This document shows, piece by piece, positions 33,701 through 47,200 of a DNA stretch of 64,000 nt (its first letter is position 1; the number at the start of each line of letters is the position of its first letter). This DNA is from Alentia gelatinosa (lineage: Eukaryota; Annelida; Polychaeta; Phyllodocida; Polynoidae), in the NCBI GenBank assembly GCA_950022655.1, contig OX465580.1:126215016-126279015 (forward strand), written 5' to 3'. Both the position numbers and the translations under genes were made by a program. The notes under the pieces are model-generated. The model was not told where the DNA came from. It ran no database searches and saw nothing but the letters and a program-made list of their open reading frames with translations.

Positions 33701-36700
33701 TCCTTTTATTTCCGTTTTATGAGGCAGAGCCCCTCCATTATGCCAAGCATGCAATGTGCCCATAACTGTTCAGCATATCCTGCTGAACTGTCAAAGGGTA
33801 CAAGAAAATAGAAGAAAGTACTAGAAAAATAGTAACAACATGAAAATGTTGTTTGAACCTATTCCAAAGAAAGATATCATCAGGTTTTTTAAATGAGACA
33901 AATCTCTGTGATTGTTTATAAGATATTTGAAAACAATGAAAAGAATTGCCTGAATTAAGTCTACGAAAGTGAAAAGATTAAATCATTGATGGTCCCTATA
34001 TACCTGCTGGGTCCACTGGGACGTTAAACCACAAACAAACAAAACCGATATTAAGAATATCCATGGCTTCAGATTCTCTTGAGCTCTCGCCCAGTGCCTT
34101 CTTCAGGGCAGGGATGAATACACTTGGAAAGGTAACAAGTATCTAGTAATTTCAGCGGGCCCTTTCTGCTAACAAAAAATCTGCTTCCTAGGACCTCATT
34201 TTCTCACAACAAGGAACATTTGCATACCTTTTGTCTTCATCTTTTTTTTTAGGTGTGTGATATTCACCAAAAAAACCACAGACACAGTAGATTTATTTGG
34301 AGTTGGTTATTATTTGAACCAAGTGGTACATGTGATGGTGAATTAGGTGTATCAATTTTTTTTTTTTTTTGGCCATAGATTTGGGGTTTTTTTTGCCATA
34401 GAGGTGTTAAAACTGCCTACCTTCTGTAAGATATCGATCTGAGCGGCCACCTTGCCGCGCAGTTTGGACGTGGCCTCGTCCGGGGCGACGCTCGCGTCCA
34501 TGCTGACCGGCATGCCCACGTCCTCCGGCCGGGCCGCGTAGTTGTCTTTACGACCCTCCTGGAAGGCAGCGAGGAAGTCGTCGTAGGTTAACCGCCGCTT
34601 CTGGTCTAGGTGTAAACTGTGGAGGAGAAAGACCGTCAATATCAGTGGAGGATATTTTCTTCAGGGATTAGGTCCAGGTGGCATCACGAGCGGAAAAACA
34701 AACGGTCCATACTGTGAGAGACAGTATATATTTGATAGAACAAGAAGGCAAGGTGGATTCAGATATGTAGATAAGATATTGAATACGTATTAAGACTGGC
34801 AACACGGGGATGGATCGATCCGTTAAAAAAAAAGGGAATAATAATGAACTCAACACTTACAAAGATTTAAATAAAAATCAATCTTGACATCTTTTTATTC
34901 ATCTGCAATTCCATAGCAACATAGTAAAAGAAGACATGTTTTTACATAACGGTTCTTAAAGCAATACAAGTACATGCATGTGAAACCTTACCAGGCAAGA
35001 AGGTCGTAGAATTGGTCGTCATCAACAAAATAGTTGAAGTCAGTGAGGACTTTTTGTATGTCGTTAGAAGTTAGGTAACCGCGTTTGTTGGTGTCATACT
35101 TCTTAAAGGCTGTGTAGAAGTCGTTATATTGTTCTCGTATCCGGTCTCTGGAAATGTAGGAGTATTCTATGAGAATGATTTCACAGTTTGTGACAATTGT
35201 GGTATACAATGTATGTATATGCAAGTTCAGAGATTATTCGAACTTCCAGTCCTTTATCAAAAGTGATTCTACCAGTCGAGAATATAGGCTATACTCCATT
35301 AAAATCAGAGCTTACAAGTTGAAGTTCACCATGGGTAAACATTTATGCCTCTGGGGTTTGTTGTGTCAAGAAATGTGGGAAAAGCGTTGCTCCAGTAATA
35401 TCGGATCGTATCGTGTGGTGTTTTTATTTTCACTTTGTATTACTACTTTTTACAACACCATATTTTTAGTGACATCGGTGAAAGGCTTATTAGATTTTTT
35501 CTATTGACTAGCGATGGTGACATTAGTTATGATGCACAAAGAATCAGGAGCAACGGTTTCAACCTCAGACCGCTATTCTGCGATCCGCAAAACGTGGAGC
35601 AACACCCCCAAATGGAAGCATTCTGACTTTACCCAATGCTGTCTAAGAGGAGGTTATATCAACGGTATCGTTTATCAAATGAGGGGCTATTACAATAGCA
35701 CACTTGCCTATTATCAAGAGACGTCACGAGTTTGAGTCGGAGTTTATTTATGCACACATTTTGTTAGCTCCATAATTTCACGAGTCGAGGACGAGTGACA
35801 TTATGGAGCCAACAAAATGAGTGGCTGAAAATAAGCTCAAACTTAAACAAGTGGCGTCTAGATTTTATCCTACCCCGTTTCCATATTTTTTCAGTATCAG
35901 AAAGTAGTGGCATAAACAACACTTTATGTCACTACCTGTGACATAAACAAATCCCATGTTAAGCCTATGGCGTTTTTTATTAGGGGTAGGATAAACTGTG
36001 ATATAACTTTACTGAATAATCAAAGTAATGCAGCAGAGAGGTATCATATAGACGAGCACTCACTTGAGCTGTTGTAGGATGGTGGTGATGGGCATGTCCT
36101 CCACGCGGTGCGCCTGCCGCTCTGTGATGGTCTCGTGCTTCACCTGCTGGTCTTTGTGGTGGTTGTCCAGCTTCGTGTAACTCTCCTTAATGATGGAGTA
36201 GGACATGCCGTTCAGGTCGCTCGGAGCGAACTCGTCTCCGCCCAACCGCTTCAAGAAGTCAGCGTGCGTTACAAATCCTTTACCCTCTGTGTCATACCTG
36301 CAAGTTTGAGTTACACATCAATCAGCATTTGTGTCATATATGCAAGGTCAAATTGGCAACAAATTGAATTTTTTTTAAATTAAAAAAAAAAAGATAGATA
36401 TAAAAATAAGGAATAAAGTCTTGACAAACTTTGTCAATAAGGAGCAAACAACTTGTGTTCAGTCGTAAAAAAAAAATCCTAATGTATCAATTATCCTAGA
36501 CTAGTTTCTTTAAATATCATCCCTTTCTTAACTAAGATATAAAATACTTACTTAAACCACAGTTTCTGGAATTCTTCATTTTCAATAGGCAAAATGAATT
36601 TCCTTAATATACTTTTCAATTCGTTCTTCTTTATGATACCGTCCTTCTTAGTGTCGATCATGCGGAAAGCCTGTAACAATAAGGGCACATTGATTCATTA

Positions 36701-38219
36701 TTTACCCTATCATTAGGATTTAAAGTCACCATTTTGATATAATTCCCAGGTGTGATAAACCTCACTTTAAAAAATGTCACTCAGCAGGTTGTGTTAAATC
36801 TGCTTACCTTAGATAAGTCTGCATACTGTTGGTGTGCCTTTTTACAAAGTGCTTTGTGAACTTCTTCAGCTGTTAGATATTTGACTGGTTTGACTTCATT
36901 GAACCTGAAACAACGATAAAGTTATCAATCACAGTTCACCAACGTCACCAGCAATTTCCTGCCACGCTGAGGGAAGCTTCAGAAAGAAATCTGCGGGAGT
37001 TAGCTGAGAGGGTGATCCTTCCAATGTTATTTAAAGTCAATATTATATGAAGTGGCAAAAAGTTGTTTTTTTTCAAATAGTAAAAAATTTGTTTAGATAC
37101 ACTGGAATCGGAGCTTTCTCTGACACTAGATCAGTACCTAATTCAAAATCTTTTTTTTAGTAAGGTTTTATTTCCATTATATTTCTGTTACATCACCTCT
37201 ATCATGTACGATACTCAAAATTTAGGCGGATTTTCATACATCAAGTCATGTTCTTGTGGTATTTTTTTCATGCTCCAAAATGTTTTTAAATACATAAACT
37301 CTATACTTGTATTATATAGAGAGAGTACGAGTTCATGTTTATGTTTTCGTTTACTCTTAAAAGTTAGTCACTTACCACCCATTTTCTGTAAAAAAAAAAA
37401 AGAGTAAAAAATAATATTCTGTAATTTTTAAAGAATGAAAGCCTGCTCTTACCTGTGGTCAGATATGAGCCACTTGTGTCCCTCCTCTGTGTCGCGCACC
37501 TCGAACCTCTCTAAGAAGTCCTTGTAACTGATGCGCGCCTTCTTGCTGATGTTGAGTCGTTCGCACAGTTTGCTGAACTCGTCGTCTGTCATCGGGCACA
37601 TGAAGGCATCCAGCATCCGACGCAGGTTTCCTTTCGTTAGAAGACCATTGTGGTCATCGTCAAACTTATAAAAGGCCGCTCTCAGGTCCTGAAGGAGACA
37701 TAGACAGGGTCAATAATGACATACTCTATTTGAGAATTTTTTTTTATCATGGCTGTAGACAGAAGGCTTTAGCCTCGTAGTTTGAAATCTAACTGAGACA
37801 TTATCACACTTAGGGAAAACTACACTCTGTATAGGGTCCAAATCTTTATTACATCAAACTAGGCCAGAGGAGATTGTGCAACCCATGGGACCACCCATAA
37901 CTAATGCCATGCAGTAGGAGGGAAGGGGGGGGGGGGTCCAGTCACCATAACCAACAATGGTTAGGGTATATGACAAAAAATATGACATGGGCGGAGGGGA
38001 AGTAGAAAATGGCCCAAAACAGCATGGCGTCATTTATGGATAACCCTCTTCCAGAAAATAGGTAATTATTAGTACTTTCTGTGAGGAAGGGGGTGGGGGT
38101 CTGGGGTCTGAAAGCTAGTAATTTTCCAGAGGGCTAAAAAAAAAAAAAAAAAGGGTTAGGCCACTCAAAAAAAAAAAATTGTTTCTCATCACCAAGCCAT
38201 GAAAAATATGACGAGGGCG

Positions 38220-38255
<36 letters not shown>

Positions 38256-41200
38256 GGTCAGAGATGACTTTTGAAGTGTAATAATATGGACTTCAGACAC
38301 TTATTTAGGTCATATATTGCAGTCTCACTGTAAGTTCCTAATATTTCACTCATTTTACTGTGTTTAATGGGAGATTATGTCACAGATGTTAGCCCAATAG
38401 TCAATGTGACGGGTGAGATAAATTCCTACATATTTTTTCTGCACATCTTTTCAATTATTTTGACAATATTTAGAAAGTCTATGAATTTTGTCGTATTCCT
38501 CCTCCCCTGCATGGGAGTGCCTTAAGGCATTCATCGTCCCTGCCTGGGAGTGTTGGAGTGTGTCGGAGCGTGTCAGCATGTTGCACTAGTGGAGGCAGGC
38601 TTCCGACAAGGGCTAAAGGCGGGCGTCCACCAACCACGACAAGGCTACGACAATGGCATTCCGACAAGGTCCACGACAGGCCTACGATTGGTGGACTTGG
38701 CATAGCCTTGTTGTGGTTGGTGGACCCCAGTTCCCGACAAGAGTCTACGACAAGGCCATGACAGGCTGCGACTGGGAAGCTTGTCAGGGGCCTTCCGATA
38801 AGGCTACGACAAAATCAAACATGTTCGATTTTTCCTACAACTGGACCTTTGTCATGGAGTGTCATGGCGTGTCAGGAGCGTGTGGGGTGTCCCAGGAGCG
38901 GGGTTTTACTCTAAAGGGGGGCGTCCACCAACCACAACAAGGCTACAACAAGTGCCGACATGAAAGTTCCAATCGCAGCCTTGTCGCAGCCTTGTTGTGA
39001 GAAGAGCAGTGTCGGGATAGCATGGCGGGCGTGTCATAGACGTTGCTGGTTGCCGTAAAAAAGGCGCCCATGGTTCCGACACACTATGACAGTGATATTG
39101 AGGAATCCACAACACTCCACGACCAAGGTCCAGTCGTGGCATAAATTGAACATGCTGGCTATTGTCATAGCCTTGTCGGAAGGCCCCCGACAAACTTCAT
39201 GTCGCAGCCTGTCATGGCCTTGTTGTAGCCTCTTGTCGGGAACTGGGGTCCACCAACACAGCAGTGTCATGGCGTGTCGGGAGCGTGTGGGGTGTCCCAG
39301 GAGTGGGGTTTTACTCTAAAGGGGGGTGTCCACCAACCACGACAAGGCTACGACAAGTGCCGACATGAAAGTTCCAATCGTAGCCTTGTCGCAGCCTTGT
39401 CATGAGAAGAGCAGGGTCGGGACAGCGGTGTCGTGGCATGTTGTAGCAAAGCTGGTTGCCATAAAAAAGGCACCCGTGGTTCCGACACACTACGACAGTG
39501 ATATCAAGGAATCCACAACACTCCACGACAAAGGTCTAGTCGTAGTAAAAATCGAACATGTTCGGTATTGTCGTAGCCTTGTCGGAAGGCCCCCGACAAG
39601 CTTCATGTCGCACCCTGTCATGGCCTTGTTGTAGCATCTTGTCGGGAACTGGGGTCCACCAACCACAACAAGGCTACGACAAGGCTTCCAATCGTAGAGC
39701 TGTTGTGGACCTTGTCGGAAAGCCATTGTTGTAGCCTTGTCGTGGTTGGTGGATGCCCCCCTTAATTGGTTACATGACACCACTTGATGCATCACTTTTG
39801 CCAACCATATAACCACATTGAATGCATTCCTTACATCAGGAGCTTTAATTTGATACCAAATACTCATATTTTTCATGATTTATATCAAATTTTCATCTCA
39901 TCTATGAAAAAAAAAAAAAAAAAAAAATCTTCTAAAAACGTTTTTGCTGACGCGCGCGGTGATGAGAAACAAGTTTTTTTTTTTAAGTGGCCTTACTAGT
40001 CGGAAAATAACTTAAAATCTTTTATATGAGGCAATAGGACTAAGACAGGGCGGGTGTTAGACCACATCTTTTAATCGATGGGAGCATCTATTAGGTTCAG
40101 ACAATACAGGATTTCAGTCCGGGGGTGGGGGTGGGAGGCGGGGGAGGGAAAAGGGAATTTCTATCTGCGAGCGTGTGGGGCCCCATAACCTTTTTTTTTT
40201 TTTCTTATATCGATCAAACTTCACCAGTTCTGGTGGTCTTACAGTTTGGAAGCAAACACTGCTCCAGCTTTATCATACAAACTTTGCAGTTGACATTTTT
40301 TCATTTTACCAATACAACAGTTTCACAACATGTATTGAGAAGCTCGACTCTCACCTCAAAGTTCTCGCGGAGTTTATTGCGGAGTTTGGACTCGACCTCG
40401 ATGGCTGTGAGTCCGTGCTCGTCGCCGCGGATGGCGTTCACGCGGTGGTTGTTCTCTTTGAGCAGCTCGGCCGCCGGACCGCCCATGCGCGGGTCCTCAA
40501 AGCTGGCCACGAAGTCCGTGTACAGCATCACGCTGCCTTTAAATGCCAGCTTGGCACACAAGTCTTCAAATGTGGTGTCGGACATGTTGAAGCCCATGGA
40601 CTCCAGCACCTAGCATGAGAAAAAACACAAACATATAAGGGTCTTAGGCTTAACATGGGATTTGTTTATGTCACGGGTAGTGACATAAAGTGTTGTTTAT
40701 GCCACTACTTTCTGATACTGAAAGAATATGGAAACGGGGTAGGATAAAATCTAGACGCCACTCGTTTGAGTTTGAGCTTATTTATGCCACTCATTTTGTT
40801 GGCTCCATAATGTCACTCGTCTTCGACTTGTGAAATTATGGAGCCAACAAAATGTGTGGCATAAATAAACTCAGACTCAAACTCGTGACGTCTCTTGATA
40901 TTATCCTACCCCTAATAAAAAAACGCCATAGACTTAACATAGGGAAATTTTATGTGGCAGGCCGTGACATAAAGTGTTTTTTATGCCACTAGAGTAATAA
41001 CAATATTGACCAATCAGAGAGCAGGATGTCAGCTACTATGAAAAAAGTTCTGTTGGTCGTTGACTCAATATTTATCTTTTAGTAAAACAAAAACATAGAC
41101 GATAATATCAAGAAACATAACAAAATATCATATGGTTGTTTATATGGTGTGAGTTGTCTTTGTAGAATGATATCACGAAGTGGAGCTGAGTGATATCTAT

Positions 41201-44200
41201 AGCGGAAGACAATAAACTTTTAAAAAAAACCAACTCAATTCATTAAATGTGGCCCTCGTCTATAGAACTCACCTTTCTGAACTCTTTCTTGGACACTTTG
41301 CCGTTCTTCTTTGTGTCGTATTTGAGGAAGGCCTTTCGGATCTTCGGGGTCTCCTGCGCCATGCGGTCTCTGAGCCGCGTGATGATCTCATGCACGGTCA
41401 TATTGTCCGTCCTGTCCATGGCTCGCACTTCTCCTCTTGCTTGCCTGATTAGATCACAAAGTTATACATAAGTATCAAAAGAAGACGAATGTCTGCGATA
41501 GGTGACCTCGAACTAAGACATAGTTCTCCCAAAGTAAGGTTGTTTTCTCTTATTCCTATATACCCATTTCCGAACACTCTATAGTTACATACCGCTGCTG
41601 GGGGTGCAGTAATTATGAGTTATGTAGTGAAGTTGATGTTTTCTTCCCGGGCTGATATTTTCACCCAGGGCTGATGTTTTCGTCCCAAGCTGACCACATG
41701 ATATAAAGAGCGCCAGGACGAAAACATAGCTGTTGCAGTTACTCGATAAGGGTAGCCATTTTTCTTGGGACTATCATAGGTAAAGAAATAAACATTTTTA
41801 TAGATATTTGAAGGTATATAGGAAAAGGGAAACCAAGTCCCGGTAGCAAAAGTTCAAAATTATGAGGTGAGGACCGGAAAAATTACTGCCTAAGGCGTCA
41901 GCTGCGGGCAGTAATTTTTCCGGTCCTCACTTCATAACTTTGAACTTTTGCTCACCAGATCAAAGTTTCCCTCTATCATATACCTATGTCCTAATGTCTA
42001 TCAAATACTGCCCGCTGCTAGGGGTGCAATAATAATAGTGTTCGCGCCTACTGTGATAGCATGGACAGTGTATCTCTAGAGTTTTATGTCCATGGTGATA
42101 GTAACTTTGTAAGTGCCTAAAATGGCATTTTTAATTATTCTAAGGTATGTGATAACAAGCAAATGTCCTGACCATGGAGGAAAAGGTTCTCATTCTTGGT
42201 CAGTCGTCTATTTCATACGGCCTTCAGCGTATGACGTCAGGCCGTATGAAATCGACGACTGACCTGGAATGAGAACCGTTTCGTCCACAGTCAGGAAGTT
42301 TCCTAACATTACAGCTTACGTATCAATGTCCGTAATCTTACAGTGAAAAAAGTGTACCGTTAATAATTTCACAACTTGTTGTATACGACATATATTTAAA
42401 TATCATTCACGTGAACAGAAACTATATTTTTAATAGATTTTGCGGGACAAATTTTGAACCATATATTGAAACAAGAATTGGGATATTTTTTAGCTCAGGT
42501 TTAGAGCTTTAGAAGCGAAAGTGTGCAACAGAAATATGATAACATTTTATGAATACTCCAATTGAAATTATCCTGGGAGGCATTAAAATCAACAGTAAAC
42601 CAAAGGAATATCTATTGCTTAAAAACAGATTGTCTTGTTTACAATTAAAACGCATGCTTACTCGTGCATCTACCACTACTAATTGACATATTTTGTGTCG
42701 CTGTATGAAAAAAAGTTTTGCGCATTAATATTTGAAGGTGTTGATGTGAATTAAGGATTCTGACAGGGTAGTGTACTTGTGTGTCCTTAATAAAGATAGA
42801 GGTGCACGAGACAAAAGACACCTACTTCCACAGATTTAACGAGTACCCATGAATTTGCGTATCCTGGGCAGCCATCAAAGTACATGAATACATTTTGATA
42901 CATCAGACGTTAGGATGTTATGTGATTATGTAAACATTTGAAGCAAGACAAGCTTATTTCACCAATCAATCGCCACATAAATTAAGAATTGTGAGGGATA
43001 CACTTTTTTATAGTTAGTTTATTGGTTGTTTAATATCTCACCCTGCTATTTTTCTTAACGTTAGGAACATATACTCCACGGCCATGACAGTAGCATACCC
43101 AATACTCAATGGCTAATTGGGTGAGTTATTTTATTGATTAGTAATGTTCTTGATCATGTACACGGGGTGAGATAAAATCAGAAGCCCACTCCATTAAAAT
43201 AACTTGGTCTGCACTGCACCTCATTTGACCACTACGTAATGCACTCAGCATCGCTTTGTGAAATACCCTCCAGTCAAACTTGGTGGAGTTATTTTCATCT
43301 TATTAGTTTCCTTCTAATTTCTCTTTACAAGAAGTTTTACTGCGCCATGGGAGGGTGATTACATCAGACAGAGGTGATGATTGCTGGATAGGTAAATAAC
43401 ATCCAGTTAGATTAGTTTGATGCGTATCTATGATGGGATTTTCTCAATCATATCATTTATGGATGTCAATTTTTCAAGCTTGGTGGCTTAATGGTTGGGT
43501 GTTCGCCTCAAGCATAGGAGATCAGGGGTTCAAATCCTGGTTGGATCATACCAAAGACTTCTACAAAAGTGGTACCCACTGTTCATTTTACTTAATACAC
43601 ACCATCAGAATGAGGAGCAGGGGGCTACTTAGATATTGGGCCTGGGTAGAAGAACGGCTGTATCGCCGAACTCGGTGATTGTATGCAAGATATTCCCTCA
43701 ATAAAAAAATTCATTCTAAAAGATTATAGTCGATTTAGAGTATTAACTCAGGTCACAGTTGTTGCATGTTATATCATGCAGTAGTATGCCTTGACCACTA
43801 ACAATTTATCACAAAGCTAGTCGTCAATCAGTGTTCGTGATATTATTGTGTATTTACCAAAGGTTTTAAAACTTCATCCTTCAGCTTTGCATTATTCAAA
43901 ATATTTCTGTTTCTGTTGAAGTTAATACAGTAAAAACTTAGAAACATCATACTGAATATGATATTTCACTCAAAATATCATATCTAACCTTTATGTCATA
44001 CTCGAATTTTGTTAGTGGGAATATCTTCCCATTCTCTCGTTACAGTGACAATAAATTCACAATTGTGTTTATGTGCATATTCTTTTGTGTATGGGGGGGG
44101 GGGGGGGAGGGGGGGGGGGGGGCTACTACCCTTGAAATTTATTTTGATCACATCAGAAGGCATAGTCCCCCGCAATCCCATGAAAAGCTAACTGCCGTTC

Positions 44201-47200
44201 AACTTGGGTGATGTCTGTTTTCTGACTTCCTCAATTCAATTTGGTTAAGTACTTATATAAAACGTCCTCACCATGCTGTACAAGTCACAGAACAAGATGG
44301 TAATTTACGGTTTGTATGGAACGAGCCATTTATGCCGAGTTCCGTACAAACGGTAAATTATCATCTTATATATATTATATATTTATATAACATATATGTT
44401 ATATATGTAATATATTTACTATATACCCAAAATTAAAAAAAAAAATCATTAATTTAATTTTTAACAACCGATATGTCAATAAACGTGTTTGGCAAGGTGG
44501 TCCGTATTTTAGTGTACGAACCAGTGGTCCGTACAATAATTTTACGTTATATGTCAAAACGGTACGTATTTACAGTAAATACGGCATGGGTATATAGTAA
44601 ACAATAGAAATACTATGACTGAATATAGACATGAATGTACTGCTCACCGGTGGTTCTGCTCATCTATTCGCAGCACCTCGGCCTCGATACTACCCTGCAG
44701 AATCTGGGTAGACAGTCCCTGCAGATCACCAGGCTTTACGCTCACTCCCAGTTTTGTGAGGAACTCCACGTAATTTACCTTGTTATCCTCCATACCACCC
44801 ATGTTTGACAGCAAGCTGTAACAGAAATTTGACAAGTTTATAACATCCTCATTCATTAGAATATGAATTGATAATCACAGTCAGTGTAAAACAATCACCA
44901 AATTACTACCAATAGATATGTTCTTCCTTGTCTATCAATACATTTATTTTCACATCCGCGTCAACCAGGGAGGTGTTTTACAGTAGTGACGATCATTAAT
45001 AGAGACCGTTTTTATTGCATAGTCGAATTATAATACCTGTGCATTTATCTCACCCCAGTATTTTTCTCCATAGGTTTAACATTAGGAACTCGTACTCCAC
45101 GGCCATGAAGTTCGTGTAGCCAATACTCAATGGCTAATTCGGTGATTCATTTTATCAATAAATCATGTCATATGAGGTGAAATAAAATCAGAAACCCACT
45201 GGATGAAAATAACTTGGTCCACACTCCACCTCGTTTGACCACAGAGTGATTCAATTAGCTTTGCTTCGTGAATTATTCTGCGGTCAAACTTTGTGGAGTA
45301 CAGACCAAGCTATTTTCATCTCATGGGTTTCCTTCTAGGTATGGCACAGCTATATCCAAATAGGTCTTTGACCATTAGTGATCGTTTCAGGTCTATGCAA
45401 CACTTTGTCTATGAAACACCTTGCTCTACAGGTACAAATGAGATTTACCATCATGGGTACTATTATGGACAGATCAAAGAGTACTACATACTGGTTAAAG
45501 TGGTCGTCGGAGATGGGAATGGCGAATCGCTCAATGCACCGTCTTAATTCCTTGGGGAAGATCCGCTGTGTGTTCTTGTCGTCACAATTCACTATGGCGG
45601 CTGAGATATCCTTCCAGTTGTCTTGGATTTTATTTTTTAATATCTCTTCTATCTGAAAAGCAGAAAATATTTCTTTCCTAGAGTCAAAATGCTTAACCGA
45701 TTCGGACATTCTCTACCCTTCTACTGTATACTATGTATACATGCTAGACAGGCAATTCCTTCTGCACAGGTAACTCCATTAAGGCCGTATTCCACCAAAC
45801 AACCGCTTTTTCAACTTCAACAGACGTTCCAGCCGACCTTTCAGCCGACGTCGGCTGAAACGTCTGGCCAAATTGCTTCAAAATGCGTCGCTGCTCCACC
45901 GAAACCCCCAACAGACGCTCATGTGGTCGCCATACAAGCGTCGGGTGGGTTCGAAGTTCCAGCAGATCCTAGCCGACGCCCCAGCCGTGGCGCCGACTGG
46001 TGGACGTTAGCCACATTTTTACGTAGTAATCGAGTTCTCCGATAGGCGGCGCGGCGTGCGGCGATACACTACGACGCTCCGAACGGGTGTAATCTGCCTA
46101 TCGAGCGGAGCAGTGTGCCACTATGTTGGATTTTGTACGAGAACGTAGAGAGATCGTCAAATAACCGCGAAATACTGCGGTAAACCGAACAATGAAGGTA
46201 AATAAAGATAAGGATTGATGTTATGAATGTGTATGGCACGCTATGGTGCTAGAATTCTGACGAATATATCGAAAGTGTCGGAATTTACGATGTCCATTCG
46301 CGGCTTCGGGTGTCGCCGGTATCGCTCACGCTATGTTGGCGGCGTTCCCTCGCCGCAACTCCCGGCAGAACCTGCGGGCGGGTGTCGTAATCTTCAAATG
46401 CATCGGCTAGATGCTCAATTCCAGCCGATAAAAACCTAATCAATTAGTTATTCGGCCGACGTTATAGTTACATCTTGTGGAGAGTTGTTGGGGGTATCGG
46501 TTGGGATATCGCCTGAAAATTCTGGTGGGTGGAAGCGCATTTTTTATCATTTCAACAGACGCCCTGCCCCAGGTCCCAGCAACCCTCAGGCGACGCTCGA
46601 GCGATGTGCCAGCCACCCACAACAGACACTCTCAAACCCAGCAACCGAAAGCAGATATCTGGCAGATGACCATCGGGCGAAATACCGACCTGCTCCACCA
46701 ACCAGACAAAATCTTAATTTCATGAGATTTTCCAGCAACCCTTGCAACCCTTGTGCAACCCTTGTATGGGCGTTGTACAACGTTTTCGTCTGGTTGGTGG
46801 AATACAGGCTTTACATCTAACCTGAAGAGATGCTTTTCGTATAGCTGAATAGCCTCAGGCAGGGTTCGTACATAGACAGCCCAATAAAATTCCAGGCTTT
46901 TTCCAGGCTTTTCCAGGCTCTAATATTTCTTTTCCAGGCACATAACAATGTTAATCAATATGATCTTGCTAGTGAAACAAATATGAAGACAAATAATCAA
47001 AACAGCTAGATTATTAGCAAAAAGGATTTTGGAATTATCTAATCCAAGTCACTGAAATTTCATAGGCAGTCAGGTACCGTAGTTAAGGAAAGCTAATAAT
47101 GTCCAGAATTTCATAGACTGAAAAGAATGGTTTTATGCAAAACTAAATTTTCCAGGCTCTTCTAGGTTTTTCCAGGCTCTCTGTAAGAATTCCAGGCTTT

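Noticed and set aside
37371..37380. A 10-base micro-exon between EFCAB6 exons 18 and 19 (acceptor tttacag, donor gtaagt)
   Set aside because: Including it breaks the frame, while joining exon 18 directly to exon 19 keeps phase and restores the HRFNE linker seen at exons 12-13.
38540..39770. CRISPR-like array suggested by many CGACAAGG repeats
   Set aside because: Repeats vary in spacing and orientation and form inverted arms with a TAA duplication, which fits a foldback transposon in an animal genome.
38906..39876. Overlapping frames of 70-130 codons around 39 kb, repeated in sequence
   Set aside because: Their similarity reflects the 405-base duplication in the Harbinger-like element, not a gene family.
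43483..43540. Free-standing tRNA gene
   Set aside because: Box A and B are present, but the stem ends do not pair and an unrelated body follows, so it is a SINE head.
45689..46820. Several Pro/Arg-rich open frames between 45.7 and 46.8 kb
   Set aside because: They lie within the Harbinger-like foldback element and show no conserved domain.
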